Assembly (NCBI GenBank): GCA_013043165.1
Contig: JABDOQ010000082.1
Span: 96,847-160,846 of the forward strand
Direction of reading: 5' to 3'
DNA from: Woeseiaceae bacterium
Lineage (GTDB): Bacteria; Pseudomonadota; Gammaproteobacteria; Steroidobacterales; Woeseiaceae
DNA length: 64,000 nucleotides
A program made the translations under genes and the position numbers. Below, in pieces: positions 20,518-30,353 of this stretch (the stretch's first letter is position 1; each line of letters begins with the position of its first letter). Below the pieces are notes generated by a model that did no database searches, was not told the origin of the DNA, and saw only the letters and a list, made by a program, of their open reading frames with translations.

Positions 20518-21564
20518 ATGTCGGGAATTGAGCAAGATCGACTGACCAGCGCCGAGCCGGCGCCCGAGGACAAGGCGTTTGATCGGGCGATACGACCGAA
20601 GTCGCTGAATGATTACGGTGGGCAGCCCGGCGTGAAGCAACAAATGGAGGTCTTTATCGAGGCCGCCAGGCGGCGCAGCGAGGCGCTGGATCACGTCCTG
20701 ATCTTCGGACCACCCGGGCTGGGCAAGACGACTTTGGCGCACATCGTCGCCAATGAGATGGGCGTAAACCTGCGGCACACGTCGGGCCCGGTCCTGGAGC
20801 GGCAGGGGGATCTCGCGGCGCTGCTGACCAATCTCGAACCGAACGACGTGCTTTTCATCGATGAAATTCACCGCCTGAGCCCGGTAGTCGAGGAAGTGTT
20901 GTATCCGGCGATGGAGGATTTTCAGCTCGATATCATGATTGGCGAGGGACCGGCCGCGCGCTCGATCAAGCTCGACGTGCCGCCCTTCACCCTGGTCGGC
21001 GCGACCACGCGGGCCGGGTTGCTGACGTCTCCACTGCGCGATCGCTTCGGCATCGTACAGCGTCTCGAGTTCTATTCGAGTCGCGACCTCGAATCCATCG
21101 TTAATCGATCGGCCCGCATATTGGATCTTCCCATTGAAGAAGAAGGCGCCACGGCGATCGCCACGCGCTCACGGGGCACGCCGCGTATTGCCAATCGGCT
21201 GCTGCGCAGGGTACGAGACTTTGCAGAAGTGGAGGGCGACGGCGTCGTGACAGGCAAGGTCGCGGAAGGTGCAATGGATGTTCTGCAGGTCGATCCGCAC
21301 GGTTTTGACGCGATGGATCGGCGCCTGCTGCTGACCATTATCGAGAAATTCGACGGTGGCCCGGTTGGCATCGAGAGCCTGGCGGCGGCCATCGGTGAGG
21401 AGCGCGGTAATATTGAAGATGTCGTTGAGCCCTTCCTGATCCAGCAGGGATTCATGATGCGGACCGCACGCGGCAGGGTAGCGACCAGGAATGCCTACCT
21501 GCACTTCGGACTCACGCCACCGGCGACTTCAGCGAATCAGGAGTTACCGTTTGACCGAAGCTGA
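20518..21564 (+). CDS. ruvB: Holliday junction helicase RuvB
   Basis: 348 aa; [48 protein letters not shown]. Confidence 0.98.
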   Translation: MSGIEQDRLTSAEPAPEDKAFDRAIRPKSLNDYGGQPGVKQQMEVFIEAARRRSEALDHVLIFGPPGLGKTTLAHIVANEMGVNLRHTSGPVLERQGDLAALLTNLEPNDVLFIDEIHRLSPVVEEVLYPAMEDFQLDIMIGEGPAARSIKLDVPPFTLVGATTRAGLLTSPLRDRFGIVQRLEFYSSRDLESIVNRSARILDLPIEEEGATAIATRSRGTPRIANRLLRRVRDFAEVEGDGVVTGKVAEGAMDVLQVDPHGFDAMDRRLLLTIIEKFDGGPVGIESLAAAIGEERGNIEDVVEPFLIQQGFMMRTARGRVATRNAYLHFGLTPPATSANQELPFDRS

Positions 21565-21973
21565 CGCGAAACCCTTCCAGTGGCCGGTGCGCGTTTACTA
21601 CGAGGATACGGATGCTCAGGGCGTTGTTTACTATGCCAACTATTTTCGATTCCTCGAGCGCGCTCGCACCGAATGGTTGCGATCGCTCGGCGTTGACATG
21701 GTGGCGCTAATGCACGACGAGCGCCGCATTTTTGTTGTTGCCGAAGTGCAGGCGCGCTTTCTTGCGCCCGCGCGGCTCAGTGACCAGTTGATCGTGACCG
21801 CGCGGCTCAAGAAGCTGACGAGAGTGTCATTCGACATCGAACAGAATATCTATCGTGACAGCGTCGATGGCGAAATACTTATTGCATCCAATGTTAAAGC
21901 CGCGTATCTGGACGCTGATACGATGCGGCCGAAACGAATTCCACTTTCCTTATTCGGGGAACAGACAACATGA
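21551..21973 (+). CDS. ybgC: Tol-Pal associated acyl-CoA thioesterase YbgC
   Basis: Hotdog motif [35 protein letters not shown] start in the ruvB-tolQ context. Confidence 0.93.
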   Translation: MTEADAKPFQWPVRVYYEDTDAQGVVYYANYFRFLERARTEWLRSLGVDMVALMHDERRIFVVAEVQARFLAPARLSDQLIVTARLKKLTRVSFDIEQNIYRDSVDGEILIASNVKAAYLDADTMRPKRIPLSLFGEQTT

Positions 21974-22656
21974 CTGGAGATATGTCCGTAATCGGACTTT
22001 TGCTGGAAGCGAGCCTACCGGTGCAGGTCGTGATACTGCTGCTGGTCATTGCGTCGCTCGTGTCCTGGACCATTATTTTCACCAAGCGCCGACTGTTGCG
22101 GCGGACGACGCATGCCTCGGACGAGTTCGAGGCGGCGTTCTGGTCGGGCGGTGACATGAATACGCTCTATAGCAGCGCGACGCGAGCCAAAGGCGGCAGT
22201 GTCGGCATGTCGAGCATCTTCGAGGCCGGTTTCCGGGAATTCAATCGCGCGCTGCAGGCTGGCGGCAGCAGCACCGACAAGATCATCGAAGAATGCCGGC
22301 GCGCCATGCGCGTCGCCCAGATGCGCGAAGTTGATCGCCTCGAGCAAAGCCTCGCGACGCTCGCGACTATCGGCTCGACGAGCCCCTACGTCGGCCTGTT
22401 CGGCACGGTGTGGGGCATCATGGTTGCCTTCATCGAGATCGGCAACCAGCAGACGGCAACGCTGGCCGTCGTTGCGCCGCCGATCGCCGAGGCGCTGATC
22501 GCCACGGCCATGGGCCTGTTTGCTGCGATCCCGGCCGTCATCGCCTATAACCGTTATGCCGACAAGGTGGTGCGCCTCGAATATCGCTACGACGGCTTCT
22601 CGGAAGAATTCGCGAGCATCCTGCAGCGGCACGCTCGCGCCAAACAGGGAGCCTGA
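21970..22656 (+). CDS. tolQ: Tol-Pal system protein TolQ
   Basis: 228 aa; GSTSPYVGLFGTVWGIMVAFIEIGNQQTATLAVVAPPIAEALIATAMGLFAAIPAVIAYNR. Confidence 0.97.
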   Translation: MTGDMSVIGLLLEASLPVQVVILLLVIASLVSWTIIFTKRRLLRRTTHASDEFEAAFWSGGDMNTLYSSATRAKGGSVGMSSIFEAGFREFNRALQAGGSSTDKIIEECRRAMRVAQMREVDRLEQSLATLATIGSTSPYVGLFGTVWGIMVAFIEIGNQQTATLAVVAPPIAEALIATAMGLFAAIPAVIAYNRYADKVVRLEYRYDGFSEEFASILQRHARAKQGA

Positions 22657-22657
22657 G

Positions 22658-23101
22658 ATGCCTGCTTCAGTGAAAAAGCGCAAACTCATGGCCGAAATCA
22701 ACGTCGTGCCGTATATCGACGTGATGCTTGTGCTGCTGATCATATTCATGGTCACGGCACCGCTGTTGACGCAGGGCATCGAGGTCGAGCTGCCCAAGGC
22801 CAATGCCGAGCCGATCGAATCTGTGCCGGACCACGACCCGCTGGTCGTGAGCGTGGATGCCGAGGGCAATCTCTACATCAACGCAGGTGACGATGAAGAC
22901 AAACCGTCTTCTGGCAAGAAGATCGTCACGATTGTCTCTGTGGTACTCGGGGAAAAGCCGGCGACGCCGGTGTTCGTCAAGGCAGACCGTGCCGTGCCGT
23001 ACGGGAACGTCGTCGGCGCCATGGTGCTGCTGCAGCAGGCCGGCGCCAATAACATCGGCTTCGTCACCGATCCGCTGGATACTTACCCGGTCCCGGAGTA
23101 A
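22658..23101 (+). CDS. tolR: Tol-Pal system protein TolR
   Basis: MAEINVVPYIDVMLVLLIIFMVTAPLLTQGIEVELPKA; ExbD/TolR family. Confidence 0.97.
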   Translation: MPASVKKRKLMAEINVVPYIDVMLVLLIIFMVTAPLLTQGIEVELPKANAEPIESVPDHDPLVVSVDAEGNLYINAGDDEDKPSSGKKIVTIVSVVLGEKPATPVFVKADRAVPYGNVVGAMVLLQQAGANNIGFVTDPLDTYPVPE

Positions 23102-23109
23102 TCGACCGC

Positions 23110-23961
23110 GTGCTTCGCGACTCTCACAACATCATTCCGGCCAGCCTGGCCGTGCTGCTGCACGTGCTGATCCTCGGTTCCATGATCGCGGCCTACGACC
23201 TGGCTAGGCCGACGCCGTTCACGCCGCTGGCCGTGCAGGCGACGCTCGTCACCGAGATTCCCGAAGTCACTCCGCCCCGCGCGGTTGAGCCCGAACCCGA
23301 GCCCGAACCCGTCGTGGAAGATCCTGAGCCCGAGCCCGAACCGATCGTGGAAGAGCCCGAACCGGAACCGGACAACAGCGAGGAGCTGCGACGCGAGGCG
23401 GAGGAGGAAAAGCGCCGGCTCGACGCGCTGCTCGAAAAACAGCGCCTGGAGAAGATCCGTCAGCAGGAAGAGGCCGAGCGCAAGAAAAAAGAGAAGGAAG
23501 AGGAAGAGCGCAGGAAACGCGAGGAAGAGGAAAAGGAAAAAAAGCGCATCGAGGCCGAGAAACAGCGCGAGGAAGACATCCGCCGGCAGCGCGAGGAGAA
23601 CGAGCGGCTGCGGCGCGAATTGGAGGCGGAACAGCGCCAGGACGAGATCGATGCGGAATCGGATCGGCTCGCGGCCATAGATTCGGGCCAGCTGGCCGTG
23701 TACCAGGCGATGATTCAGCAGAGGATTTACCGCAACTGGAAGGTGCCCGCCAGCGCCCAGGACGACCTGTCTTGCTCGGTTCGGGTACGCCAGGCACGCG
23801 GTGGTCACGTGCTTGGTGTATCTTTCGTGCGCTGTAACGGTGATGAAGCCGTCAAACGGTCCATCGAGGCAGCTATTTTGCGGTCTTCGCCGCTGCCGGA
23901 CCCGCCGGAGCCGAATCTGTTCGACCCCAACATATTGTTAAACTTAAGCAAACAGCAATAG
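23110..23961 (+). CDS. tolA: Cell envelope integrity protein TolA
   Basis: 283 aa; N-terminal TM, EPEPEP and E/K/R-rich coiled-coil region, C-terminal QQRIYRNWKVPASAQDDLSCSVRVRQ. Confidence 0.93.
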   Translation: MLRDSHNIIPASLAVLLHVLILGSMIAAYDLARPTPFTPLAVQATLVTEIPEVTPPRAVEPEPEPEPVVEDPEPEPEPIVEEPEPEPDNSEELRREAEEEKRRLDALLEKQRLEKIRQQEEAERKKKEKEEEERRKREEEEKEKKRIEAEKQREEDIRRQREENERLRRELEAEQRQDEIDAESDRLAAIDSGQLAVYQAMIQQRIYRNWKVPASAQDDLSCSVRVRQARGGHVLGVSFVRCNGDEAVKRSIEAAILRSSPLPDPPEPNLFDPNILLNLSKQQ

Positions 23962-23989
23962 GTCAGAAACGACAAGCAAAGAGGACATT

Positions 23990-25288
23990 GTGCTGAACAG
24001 ACTCAAATTTAGCCTGGCCATACTGGTGTTCGTGGCCGGAAGCAGCTACGCGGAGCTCGTCATCGACGTCCAGGGCGTTGCCCAGCCGACTCCTGTCGCG
24101 ATCGTGCCGTTCGGCTGGGAGGGCAGCGGCGCTGCAATGCCGCTCGACGTGGCCGCCGTGATCACGAGCGACCTCAGGCGCAGCGGGCGATTCGAGCCCA
24201 TTCCCGAGAGCAAGATGCTGCAGAAGCCGACCAGCGGTGCCGATGTCGATTTCCAGGACTGGAGCTTCGTCGGTGTCGAGGCGGTTGTCGTTGGCAGCGT
24301 TACGCAAAGCGGCGCAAATGACTATACGCTGCAGTTCCAGCTATTCGACGTGTTCGGCCGCAGGCAGCTGCTCGGCTATCGCATGCCGGCCACTCGCGGC
24401 ACGATGCGTGAGGCCGCTCACAGGGCGGCTGACATGATTTACGAGAAGCTGACCGGCATCAAGGGTGTGTTTGGCACCAAGGTGGCCTACGTGACAGCGG
24501 CGGAGCAGGGGCAGAAGCGCCTCTACTCGCTGATCGTGTCCGACCAGGATGGCGAGAACGAATACACGATCATGGAGAGCAACAATCCAATCATGTCGCC
24601 CGCCTGGTCACCGGACAGCCGGCAGCTTGCCTACGTTTCTTTTGAAGACAACAAGTCCTCGATTTTCGTGCAGACGCTCAGGAGCGGTAACCGCTTCAAG
24701 GTCTCGAGCAAGCCCGGCATAAACGGGGCGCCGTCATTTTCGCCCGATGGCCGCAAACTCGTTGTGACGCTCGGCGGGATCGAGGGCAACCTCGACATCT
24801 ACACGCTGGATATCACATCGCGACAGCTGCAGCGGCTGACGACTCACCGCGCTATCGATACCGAGGGCACGTGGTCCCCGGATGGCCGATACATCTATTT
24901 CACGTCAGACCGGGCGGGCGGCCCGCAGGTCTACCGGGTTTCGGCAAAAGGTGGAACCCCTGAGCGTATTACCTTTGAGGGGAGTTATAATGCGCGGCCG
25001 CGCCTGTCACCGGACGGTACTCGAATGGCGATGGTGCATAACGATCGCGGCAATTACCGCATAGCCGTGATGGACCTGGCCCGCAAGGATCTGCTGGTGG
25101 TGTCGAGCGGCCAGCAGGATGAGAGCCCGAGCTTTGCGCCCAACAGCGATATTCTGATTTATGCGACGCGACAGGCTCGCAACGGTGTGCTGGAAACGGT
25201 ATCGGCGGACGGCCTCATTCGTCAAAAAATGGCCTCCGGGCGCGGCGACGTAAGAGAACCGGTCTGGTCGCCGTTTCCACGCTTTTAG
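23990..25288 (+). CDS. tolB: Tol-Pal system beta-propeller protein TolB
   Basis: 432 aa; signal peptide; WSPDSRQLAYVSFEDNKSSIFVQ, PSFSPDGRKLVVTLGG, TEGTWSPDGRYIYFTSDRAGGPQ repeats. Confidence 0.97.
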   Translation: MLNRLKFSLAILVFVAGSSYAELVIDVQGVAQPTPVAIVPFGWEGSGAAMPLDVAAVITSDLRRSGRFEPIPESKMLQKPTSGADVDFQDWSFVGVEAVVVGSVTQSGANDYTLQFQLFDVFGRRQLLGYRMPATRGTMREAAHRAADMIYEKLTGIKGVFGTKVAYVTAAEQGQKRLYSLIVSDQDGENEYTIMESNNPIMSPAWSPDSRQLAYVSFEDNKSSIFVQTLRSGNRFKVSSKPGINGAPSFSPDGRKLVVTLGGIEGNLDIYTLDITSRQLQRLTTHRAIDTEGTWSPDGRYIYFTSDRAGGPQVYRVSAKGGTPERITFEGSYNARPRLSPDGTRMAMVHNDRGNYRIAVMDLARKDLLVVSSGQQDESPSFAPNSDILIYATRQARNGVLETVSADGLIRQKMASGRGDVREPVWSPFPRF

Positions 25289-25377
25289 ATACAATATTTT
25301 AGATTAAGTAATACGCATTATGCATTGTTTTTATTAACTTTTATTCGTCTTAAATGATGATACGCAAGGACTTACAG

Positions 25378-25893
25378 ATGTCTTATATTAAATTGCTTGC
25401 TGCCGGCCTCATGGCCGCTTTGCTGGTCGGTTGTTCCCAGCCCACGATTCCCGACCCCGAGCCGACGGATACCACTTACGGTGACAGCGGCGCGTCGACC
25501 GGCGGCATGGGTGATGGCGGCCTGGGTGCCGGCGAGTTTATTGAAGATCCTTCGGCGGGCGAGCTGGGGACCGTTATCTATTTCGACTTCGACTCATCCG
25601 AAGTGCGGCCGCAGGATCAGGACCTCGTATCGCGTCATGCCATGCAGCTGGGCCAAAACACGCGCCTCAGGGTTCGTCTGGAAGGCCATGCCGATGAGCG
25701 GGGTTCGCGCGAATACAATATCGGCCTTGGCGAGCGTCGCTCACAGGCGGTTCGGCAAATGCTGATGATCCAGGGCGTTTCCGGATCTCAAATTTCCACC
25801 GTGAGCTTTGGTGAGGAACGTCCGGCTTCGTTCGGCAGCGCCGAAATGGACTATGCCCAGAATCGTCGCGTCGAGATCCGGTACACCAATTAG
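25378..25893 (+). CDS. pal: Peptidoglycan-associated lipoprotein Pal
   Basis: Lipobox LLVGC; IYFDFDSSEVR...LEGHADERGSREYNIGLGERRSQAV; AAGGA RBS before ATG 25378. Confidence 0.96.
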   Translation: MSYIKLLAAGLMAALLVGCSQPTIPDPEPTDTTYGDSGASTGGMGDGGLGAGEFIEDPSAGELGTVIYFDFDSSEVRPQDQDLVSRHAMQLGQNTRLRVRLEGHADERGSREYNIGLGERRSQAVRQMLMIQGVSGSQISTVSFGEERPASFGSAEMDYAQNRRVEIRYTN

Positions 25894-25896
25894 TCG

Positions 25897-26670
25897 ATGA
25901 CGATGCGGACAAGGAAATTACTGCTGTTGCCGTTGCTGACAGCCCTCGCGGGATGTGAGTTGTTGCAGCCTGTTGACGACCCGACGCTTACAAAACTCGA
26001 TGAGTTGGAGCGCCGCATGCAGGCAATCGAACGCGTCATGCAAAACCAGAGCCTGGTGAACCTGTCGCAACAGGTGGGCACCCTGGAACGGCAAAACGAC
26101 GAAATCGTCGGCCGTCTGGAGGGGCTGGAACACGGCTCGGAGACTACGGCGGACCGGCAGCGGCAGCTTTACGCCGATCTCGATGCGCGCATTCAGCAGC
26201 TGGAGGCAGCATTGCGGTCACGAAATGCCGTCAGTGTAATGGAAGGCGGTACGCTGTCCCCTGGTCAGCTTCCCATGCCCGGGGGGTCGGATCGGGATAA
26301 CTACCAGGCCGCGTTCGAGCTCCTGAAACAACAACGCTACGAACCGGCCGCGATGGCTTTCGAGCAGTTCCTGGTCGCCTATCCGGACAGCGACCTCGCC
26401 GACAACGCCCAATACTGGTTGGCGGAGTCGTTCTATGTGACGCAGAAGTTCGATGAAGCCCTTGCTGCATTCGAGGTCGTGATCAAGGACTTTCCGCGCT
26501 CACGCAAAGTGCCGGACGCACTCTTGAAAATCGGCTACTGCAACTACGAACTCAAACGCTGGGATTCGGCGCGCGATTCGTTGCGGCGTGTGCAGGCCGA
26601 CTACCCGGAAACAACGGCCGCACGACTAGCGGGGCAAAGGCTAAAGCGTATGGGAGAAGAAGGCGTCTAG
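25897..26670 (+). CDS. cpoB: Cell division coordinator CpoB (YbgF)
   Basis: 257 aa; coiled-coil N-terminus plus TPR: YQAAFELLKQQRYEPAAMAFEQFLVAYPDSDLADNAQYWLAESFY. Confidence 0.95.
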   Translation: MTMRTRKLLLLPLLTALAGCELLQPVDDPTLTKLDELERRMQAIERVMQNQSLVNLSQQVGTLERQNDEIVGRLEGLEHGSETTADRQRQLYADLDARIQQLEAALRSRNAVSVMEGGTLSPGQLPMPGGSDRDNYQAAFELLKQQRYEPAAMAFEQFLVAYPDSDLADNAQYWLAESFYVTQKFDEALAAFEVVIKDFPRSRKVPDALLKIGYCNYELKRWDSARDSLRRVQADYPETTAARLAGQRLKRMGEEGV

Positions 26671-26771
26671 GTTTGTGAGGAGCCATTGCGGATGATGCTT
26701 GTCATTTGAAGTGTATCCGGTATCATGCCGCCGAAATTCCGATGGCATCCCCGCCATCCCGAGGTTCCAAA

Positions 26772-26846
26772 GGGGCGTTAGCTCAGAGGTAGAGCATTCG
26801 GCTTTTAACCGACTGGTCGTAGGTTCGATCCCTACACGCCCCACCA
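26772..26846 (+). tRNA. tRNA-Lys (anticodon TTT)
   Basis: GGGGCGT/ACGCCCC acceptor stem, GCTC/GAGC D-stem, CTTTTAA anticodon loop, GTAGG-TTCGATC-CCTAC T-arm, encoded CCA. Confidence 0.97.
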
Positions 26847-26930
26847 CTTCATTGATTTCACCTAAAACAGGCGACGGCGCCGACAAGTGCCGTTATCATT
26901 CACCGTTTTCTGCACAGGGCCTTCTGCAAA

Positions 26931-29408
26931 GTGGCGGAGAATCGCTGGAAAATCCACAAGTTTGGCGGCAGCAGCCTCGCTGATGCGGCCTGCTTCCGTC
27001 GCGTAGCCGGAATCGTGCTGAGCTACTCCGATGCACGCATCGGTGTGGTCGTCTCCGCCATGGGTGGCATGACCGATGCGTTGATCAACCTGGCGATACT
27101 TGCAGAGCAGGATGACGATCATTTCCTCGATCAATTGCACGCGATTGGCGAACGCTACGCGAAAACGGCGAGTGCGCTCGTGGACGGCGATCGACGCGTG
27201 TCTGTTCTGGATGCCTGGGGCCGGGACGCCGAAGACATAACCGACGTCCTGAAAGCAATTGCCCTGGTGAAATCAGCACCCAGGCGCAGTCGTGACGTAA
27301 TCGCGGGCTATGGCGAGATCTGGTCCGCACGGTTGCTGGCCGCCTGCCTTGAACAGGAAGCGCCCGAGCGGGGCGGAACCTGGATCGACGCACGCGACGT
27401 CGTAACCGTACACCAGACCGAACTGGGTCCTTCTGTCCTGTGGGAGGCATCACGAAAGAAATTTGCCGATGTAGTGCCCGAAAATTTCGCCGGCATCGCC
27501 GTGATTACCGGGTTTATCGCAACCGACGAAGACGGGCTGCAGACGACGCTCGGACGAAATGGCAGCGATTACTCGGCCGCCATTTTCGCGGCACTGAGTA
27601 ACGCCTCCGAACTCAGCATCTGGACCGACGTTGACGGCGTTATGAGTGCCGATCCGCGCCGTGTACCCGAGGCGCAGGTCATCGATGAGCTTACCTATAA
27701 CGAAGCGATGGAGCTGGCGTACTTTGGTGCCAATGTCATCCACCCCCAGACGCTCGGGCCCGCTATTGACAGCGACATTCCCGTCGTTATCCGCAGCAGC
27801 CACAATCCATCGCACCCGGGCAGCCGCATCGGCAAGCAGGCCGAGCGGGTTGAAAATATCAAAGGCATCACGGCGATCGGCGGGATGGCGCTCGTCAACC
27901 TCGAAGGCTCGGGGATGATCGGCGTACCGGGTACGGCGGATCGACTTTTTGCGGCGCTCAAGAATGCCGGTGTCTCGGTGACGTTGATATCGCAGGCCAG
28001 TTCGGAACACTCGATCTGCATCGCGGTGCCGGAGGATGTGGCAGAACGGGCAGGAAAAGTGATAACCGCAGCGTTCGCCGACGAACTTGAGAGCGGCCAG
28101 ATCCAGAGCGTAGAGGTTACAAAGGCGCAGAGTATTGTCGCCGTGGTTGGCGACGGCATGGCGGGCACGCCAGGCATTGCAGCGCGGTTTTTTGGCACGC
28201 TGGGGCGTGCCGGCATCAACATTCGCGCGATCGCGCAGGGTTCTTCAGAGCGCAATATTTCGGCCGTGGTCGATTCCGAAGATGCCACCAGGGCGCTGCG
28301 CGCGGCGCACTCCGGTTTTTACCTGTCTGCCAAAACGCTTTCAATCGGACTGATCGGCCCGGGCACGGTTGGCACGTCGCTACTGCGCCAGATCGAAAAG
28401 CAGGCGCAGCGGCTTCACGATGAATTCAACCTGGATCTTCGTGTCCGTGCTATTGCCCGCTCGCAAACGATGTTGCTTGGGGATCGTAGTATCGACCTGG
28501 CGCGATGGCAGCAAGACCTGGCTGAAAGCGGTGCCGCTTGTGATCTCGGCAAGCTGGAGGCACATATCAATCCGGATCACCTGCCGCACGCAGTCATCAT
28601 CGACTGCACGGCGAGCGAGCATATTGCCGGCCGGTATTCGGGCTGGCTGGAGCGCGGCATCCATATCATCACGCCAAATAAAAAAGCATTCAGCGGACCG
28701 TTCGAAAACTACGTCGCGCTGCGCGAGAGCGCTGCGCACGGCAACTCGCATTGTTTTTATGAGACGACCGTTGGTGCTGCCCTGCCAATTATCACGACGT
28801 TGCGAGACCTGATTGATACGGGTGATGAAGTACACCTGCTGCAGGGCATCTTCTCGGGGACGCTCGCGTATCTCTTCAACGTCTACGATGGCACGACGCC
28901 CTTTTCCGAAATCGTCCGTACCGCGCGCACCAGCGGCTACACTGAACCGGATCCCCGTGACGATTTGTCCGGCATGGACGTAGCCCGCAAGCTGACGATC
29001 CTGGCGCGGGAGCTCGGACAGACGATCGAGATAGGTGATTTTCCGGTGCAGAACCTCGTGCCGGAACAGCTGCGTGATTGCAGCCTGGAAGAGTTCCTCG
29101 ATCGCTTGCCCGAGGTTGATGCCGACATGAAAGCGCTCTATGAGACAGCGCAAGAGAAAGGTGAGAAACTGCGATACGTCGGCCGCCTCAGCGCTGACGG
29201 GACGGCTACGGTCGGGCTCGCTGCCGTCGGTTCCGATCATGCGTTCAGCAACATCAACCTCACCGACAACATTGTGCAATTCGAAACGGACCGTTATTCG
29301 GCGAACCCGCTTGTCGTTCAGGGACCCGGAGCAGGTCCGGAAGTGACGGCCGGCGGCGTATTCGGCGACCTGCTGCGCCTCGCGCAATACCTCAGCTCGG
29401 GAGCATGA
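26931..29408 (+). CDS. thrA: Bifunctional aspartokinase / homoserine dehydrogenase
   Basis: 825 aa; KFGGSSLADAACFRRV aspartokinase start; ACT domains; C-terminal HSD GLIGPGTVGTSLLRQI, NKKAFSGP, SGTLAYLFN. Confidence 0.97.
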   Translation: MAENRWKIHKFGGSSLADAACFRRVAGIVLSYSDARIGVVVSAMGGMTDALINLAILAEQDDDHFLDQLHAIGERYAKTASALVDGDRRVSVLDAWGRDAEDITDVLKAIALVKSAPRRSRDVIAGYGEIWSARLLAACLEQEAPERGGTWIDARDVVTVHQTELGPSVLWEASRKKFADVVPENFAGIAVITGFIATDEDGLQTTLGRNGSDYSAAIFAALSNASELSIWTDVDGVMSADPRRVPEAQVIDELTYNEAMELAYFGANVIHPQTLGPAIDSDIPVVIRSSHNPSHPGSRIGKQAERVENIKGITAIGGMALVNLEGSGMIGVPGTADRLFAALKNAGVSVTLISQASSEHSICIAVPEDVAERAGKVITAAFADELESGQIQSVEVTKAQSIVAVVGDGMAGTPGIAARFFGTLGRAGINIRAIAQGSSERNISAVVDSEDATRALRAAHSGFYLSAKTLSIGLIGPGTVGTSLLRQIEKQAQRLHDEFNLDLRVRAIARSQTMLLGDRSIDLARWQQDLAESGAACDLGKLEAHINPDHLPHAVIIDCTASEHIAGRYSGWLERGIHIITPNKKAFSGPFENYVALRESAAHGNSHCFYETTVGAALPIITTLRDLIDTGDEVHLLQGIFSGTLAYLFNVYDGTTPFSEIVRTARTSGYTEPDPRDDLSGMDVARKLTILARELGQTIEIGDFPVQNLVPEQLRDCSLEEFLDRLPEVDADMKALYETAQEKGEKLRYVGRLSADGTATVGLAAVGSDHAFSNINLTDNIVQFETDRYSANPLVVQGPGAGPEVTAGGVFGDLLRLAQYLSSGA

Positions 29409-29409
29409 C

Positions 29410-30351
29410 GTGAGTGACACCATTACGGCATTTGCACCGGCATCGATCGGCAACGTCGCCGTCGGATTTGACATGTTGGGACTGGCACTGACGAATGTTG
29501 GCGACCGCGTTCAGGCACGCAAAATAGACGGCACGAATGTCACGCTCGCCGAGGTGCGCGGACTTGACGGTGAAATTCATCCCTATCTCTCGACCAACGT
29601 CCATGAGAACACAGCCTCGATCGCGGCCCAGGCCTTATGGAACGAGCACGGCGCTGCCTGCGGCGTCGAGCTGAAAGTCCACAAGGGTGTGCCGCTGCAG
29701 TCCGGTATGGGCAGTTCGGCCGCATCCGCAGTTGCAGCAGTCGTGGCCGTCAATGCCTTGCTCGAGGCACCGCTGCCCGCCGAGGCTTTGCTCGTTTACG
29801 CGCTGGAGGGTGAAAAATATGCGAGCGGTGGCCTGCACGCCGATAACGTGGCGCCCAGTTTGCTCGGCGGCCTGATCCTCTGCCCGCAGGTACTGCTGCC
29901 AGACGTTGTCAGGCTGCCGGTACCTGACGGGGTCAGCGCCGTGTTATTGCATCCGGACCTGCAGGTAAATACGGCCCATGCGCGCCGGCGCCTGGCGAAG
30001 AGTTACTCGATGGCGCAATGGCTGGAACAGCAAGGCCTGCTCGCCGGGTTTATCGCAGCCTGTGCCGCCAGTGATATCGATTTGATCAGGAAGACGCTGC
30101 GTGACGTCATCATAGAGCCGCAGCGATCTGCAGCCGTACCCTGTTTTGCGGCTGTCACCGAAGCCGCCAAGCGCGCCGGGGCGCTCGGCTGCAGCCTGTC
30201 CGGCAGCGGTCCGAGCATTTTTGCATTTTGTGCGGAAAGCGAAGCCCGAAACGTTGCGAGCGCGATGGAGCACGCCTGTCGACAGCAGGGTATCGGCTGC
30301 CAGTCTTGGGTTAGTCCGATGACGGCGCCAGGCGCGCGCGTCGAGGATTGA
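29410..30351 (+). CDS. thrB: Homoserine kinase
   Basis: 313 aa GHMP kinase; FAPASIGNVAVGFDMLGLAL, VPLQSGMGSSAASAVAAV, GCSLSGSGPSIFA. Confidence 0.97.
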   Translation: MSDTITAFAPASIGNVAVGFDMLGLALTNVGDRVQARKIDGTNVTLAEVRGLDGEIHPYLSTNVHENTASIAAQALWNEHGAACGVELKVHKGVPLQSGMGSSAASAVAAVVAVNALLEAPLPAEALLVYALEGEKYASGGLHADNVAPSLLGGLILCPQVLLPDVVRLPVPDGVSAVLLHPDLQVNTAHARRRLAKSYSMAQWLEQQGLLAGFIAACAASDIDLIRKTLRDVIIEPQRSAAVPCFAAVTEAAKRAGALGCSLSGSGPSIFAFCAESEARNVASAMEHACRQQGIGCQSWVSPMTAPGARVED

Positions 30352-30353
30352 GC

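Noticed and set aside
23283-23650. EPEPEP / E-K-R low-complexity repeats as a microsatellite or separate element
   Set aside because: They lie in frame in tolA and are the usual proline/charged-rich linker and coiled coil of TolA.
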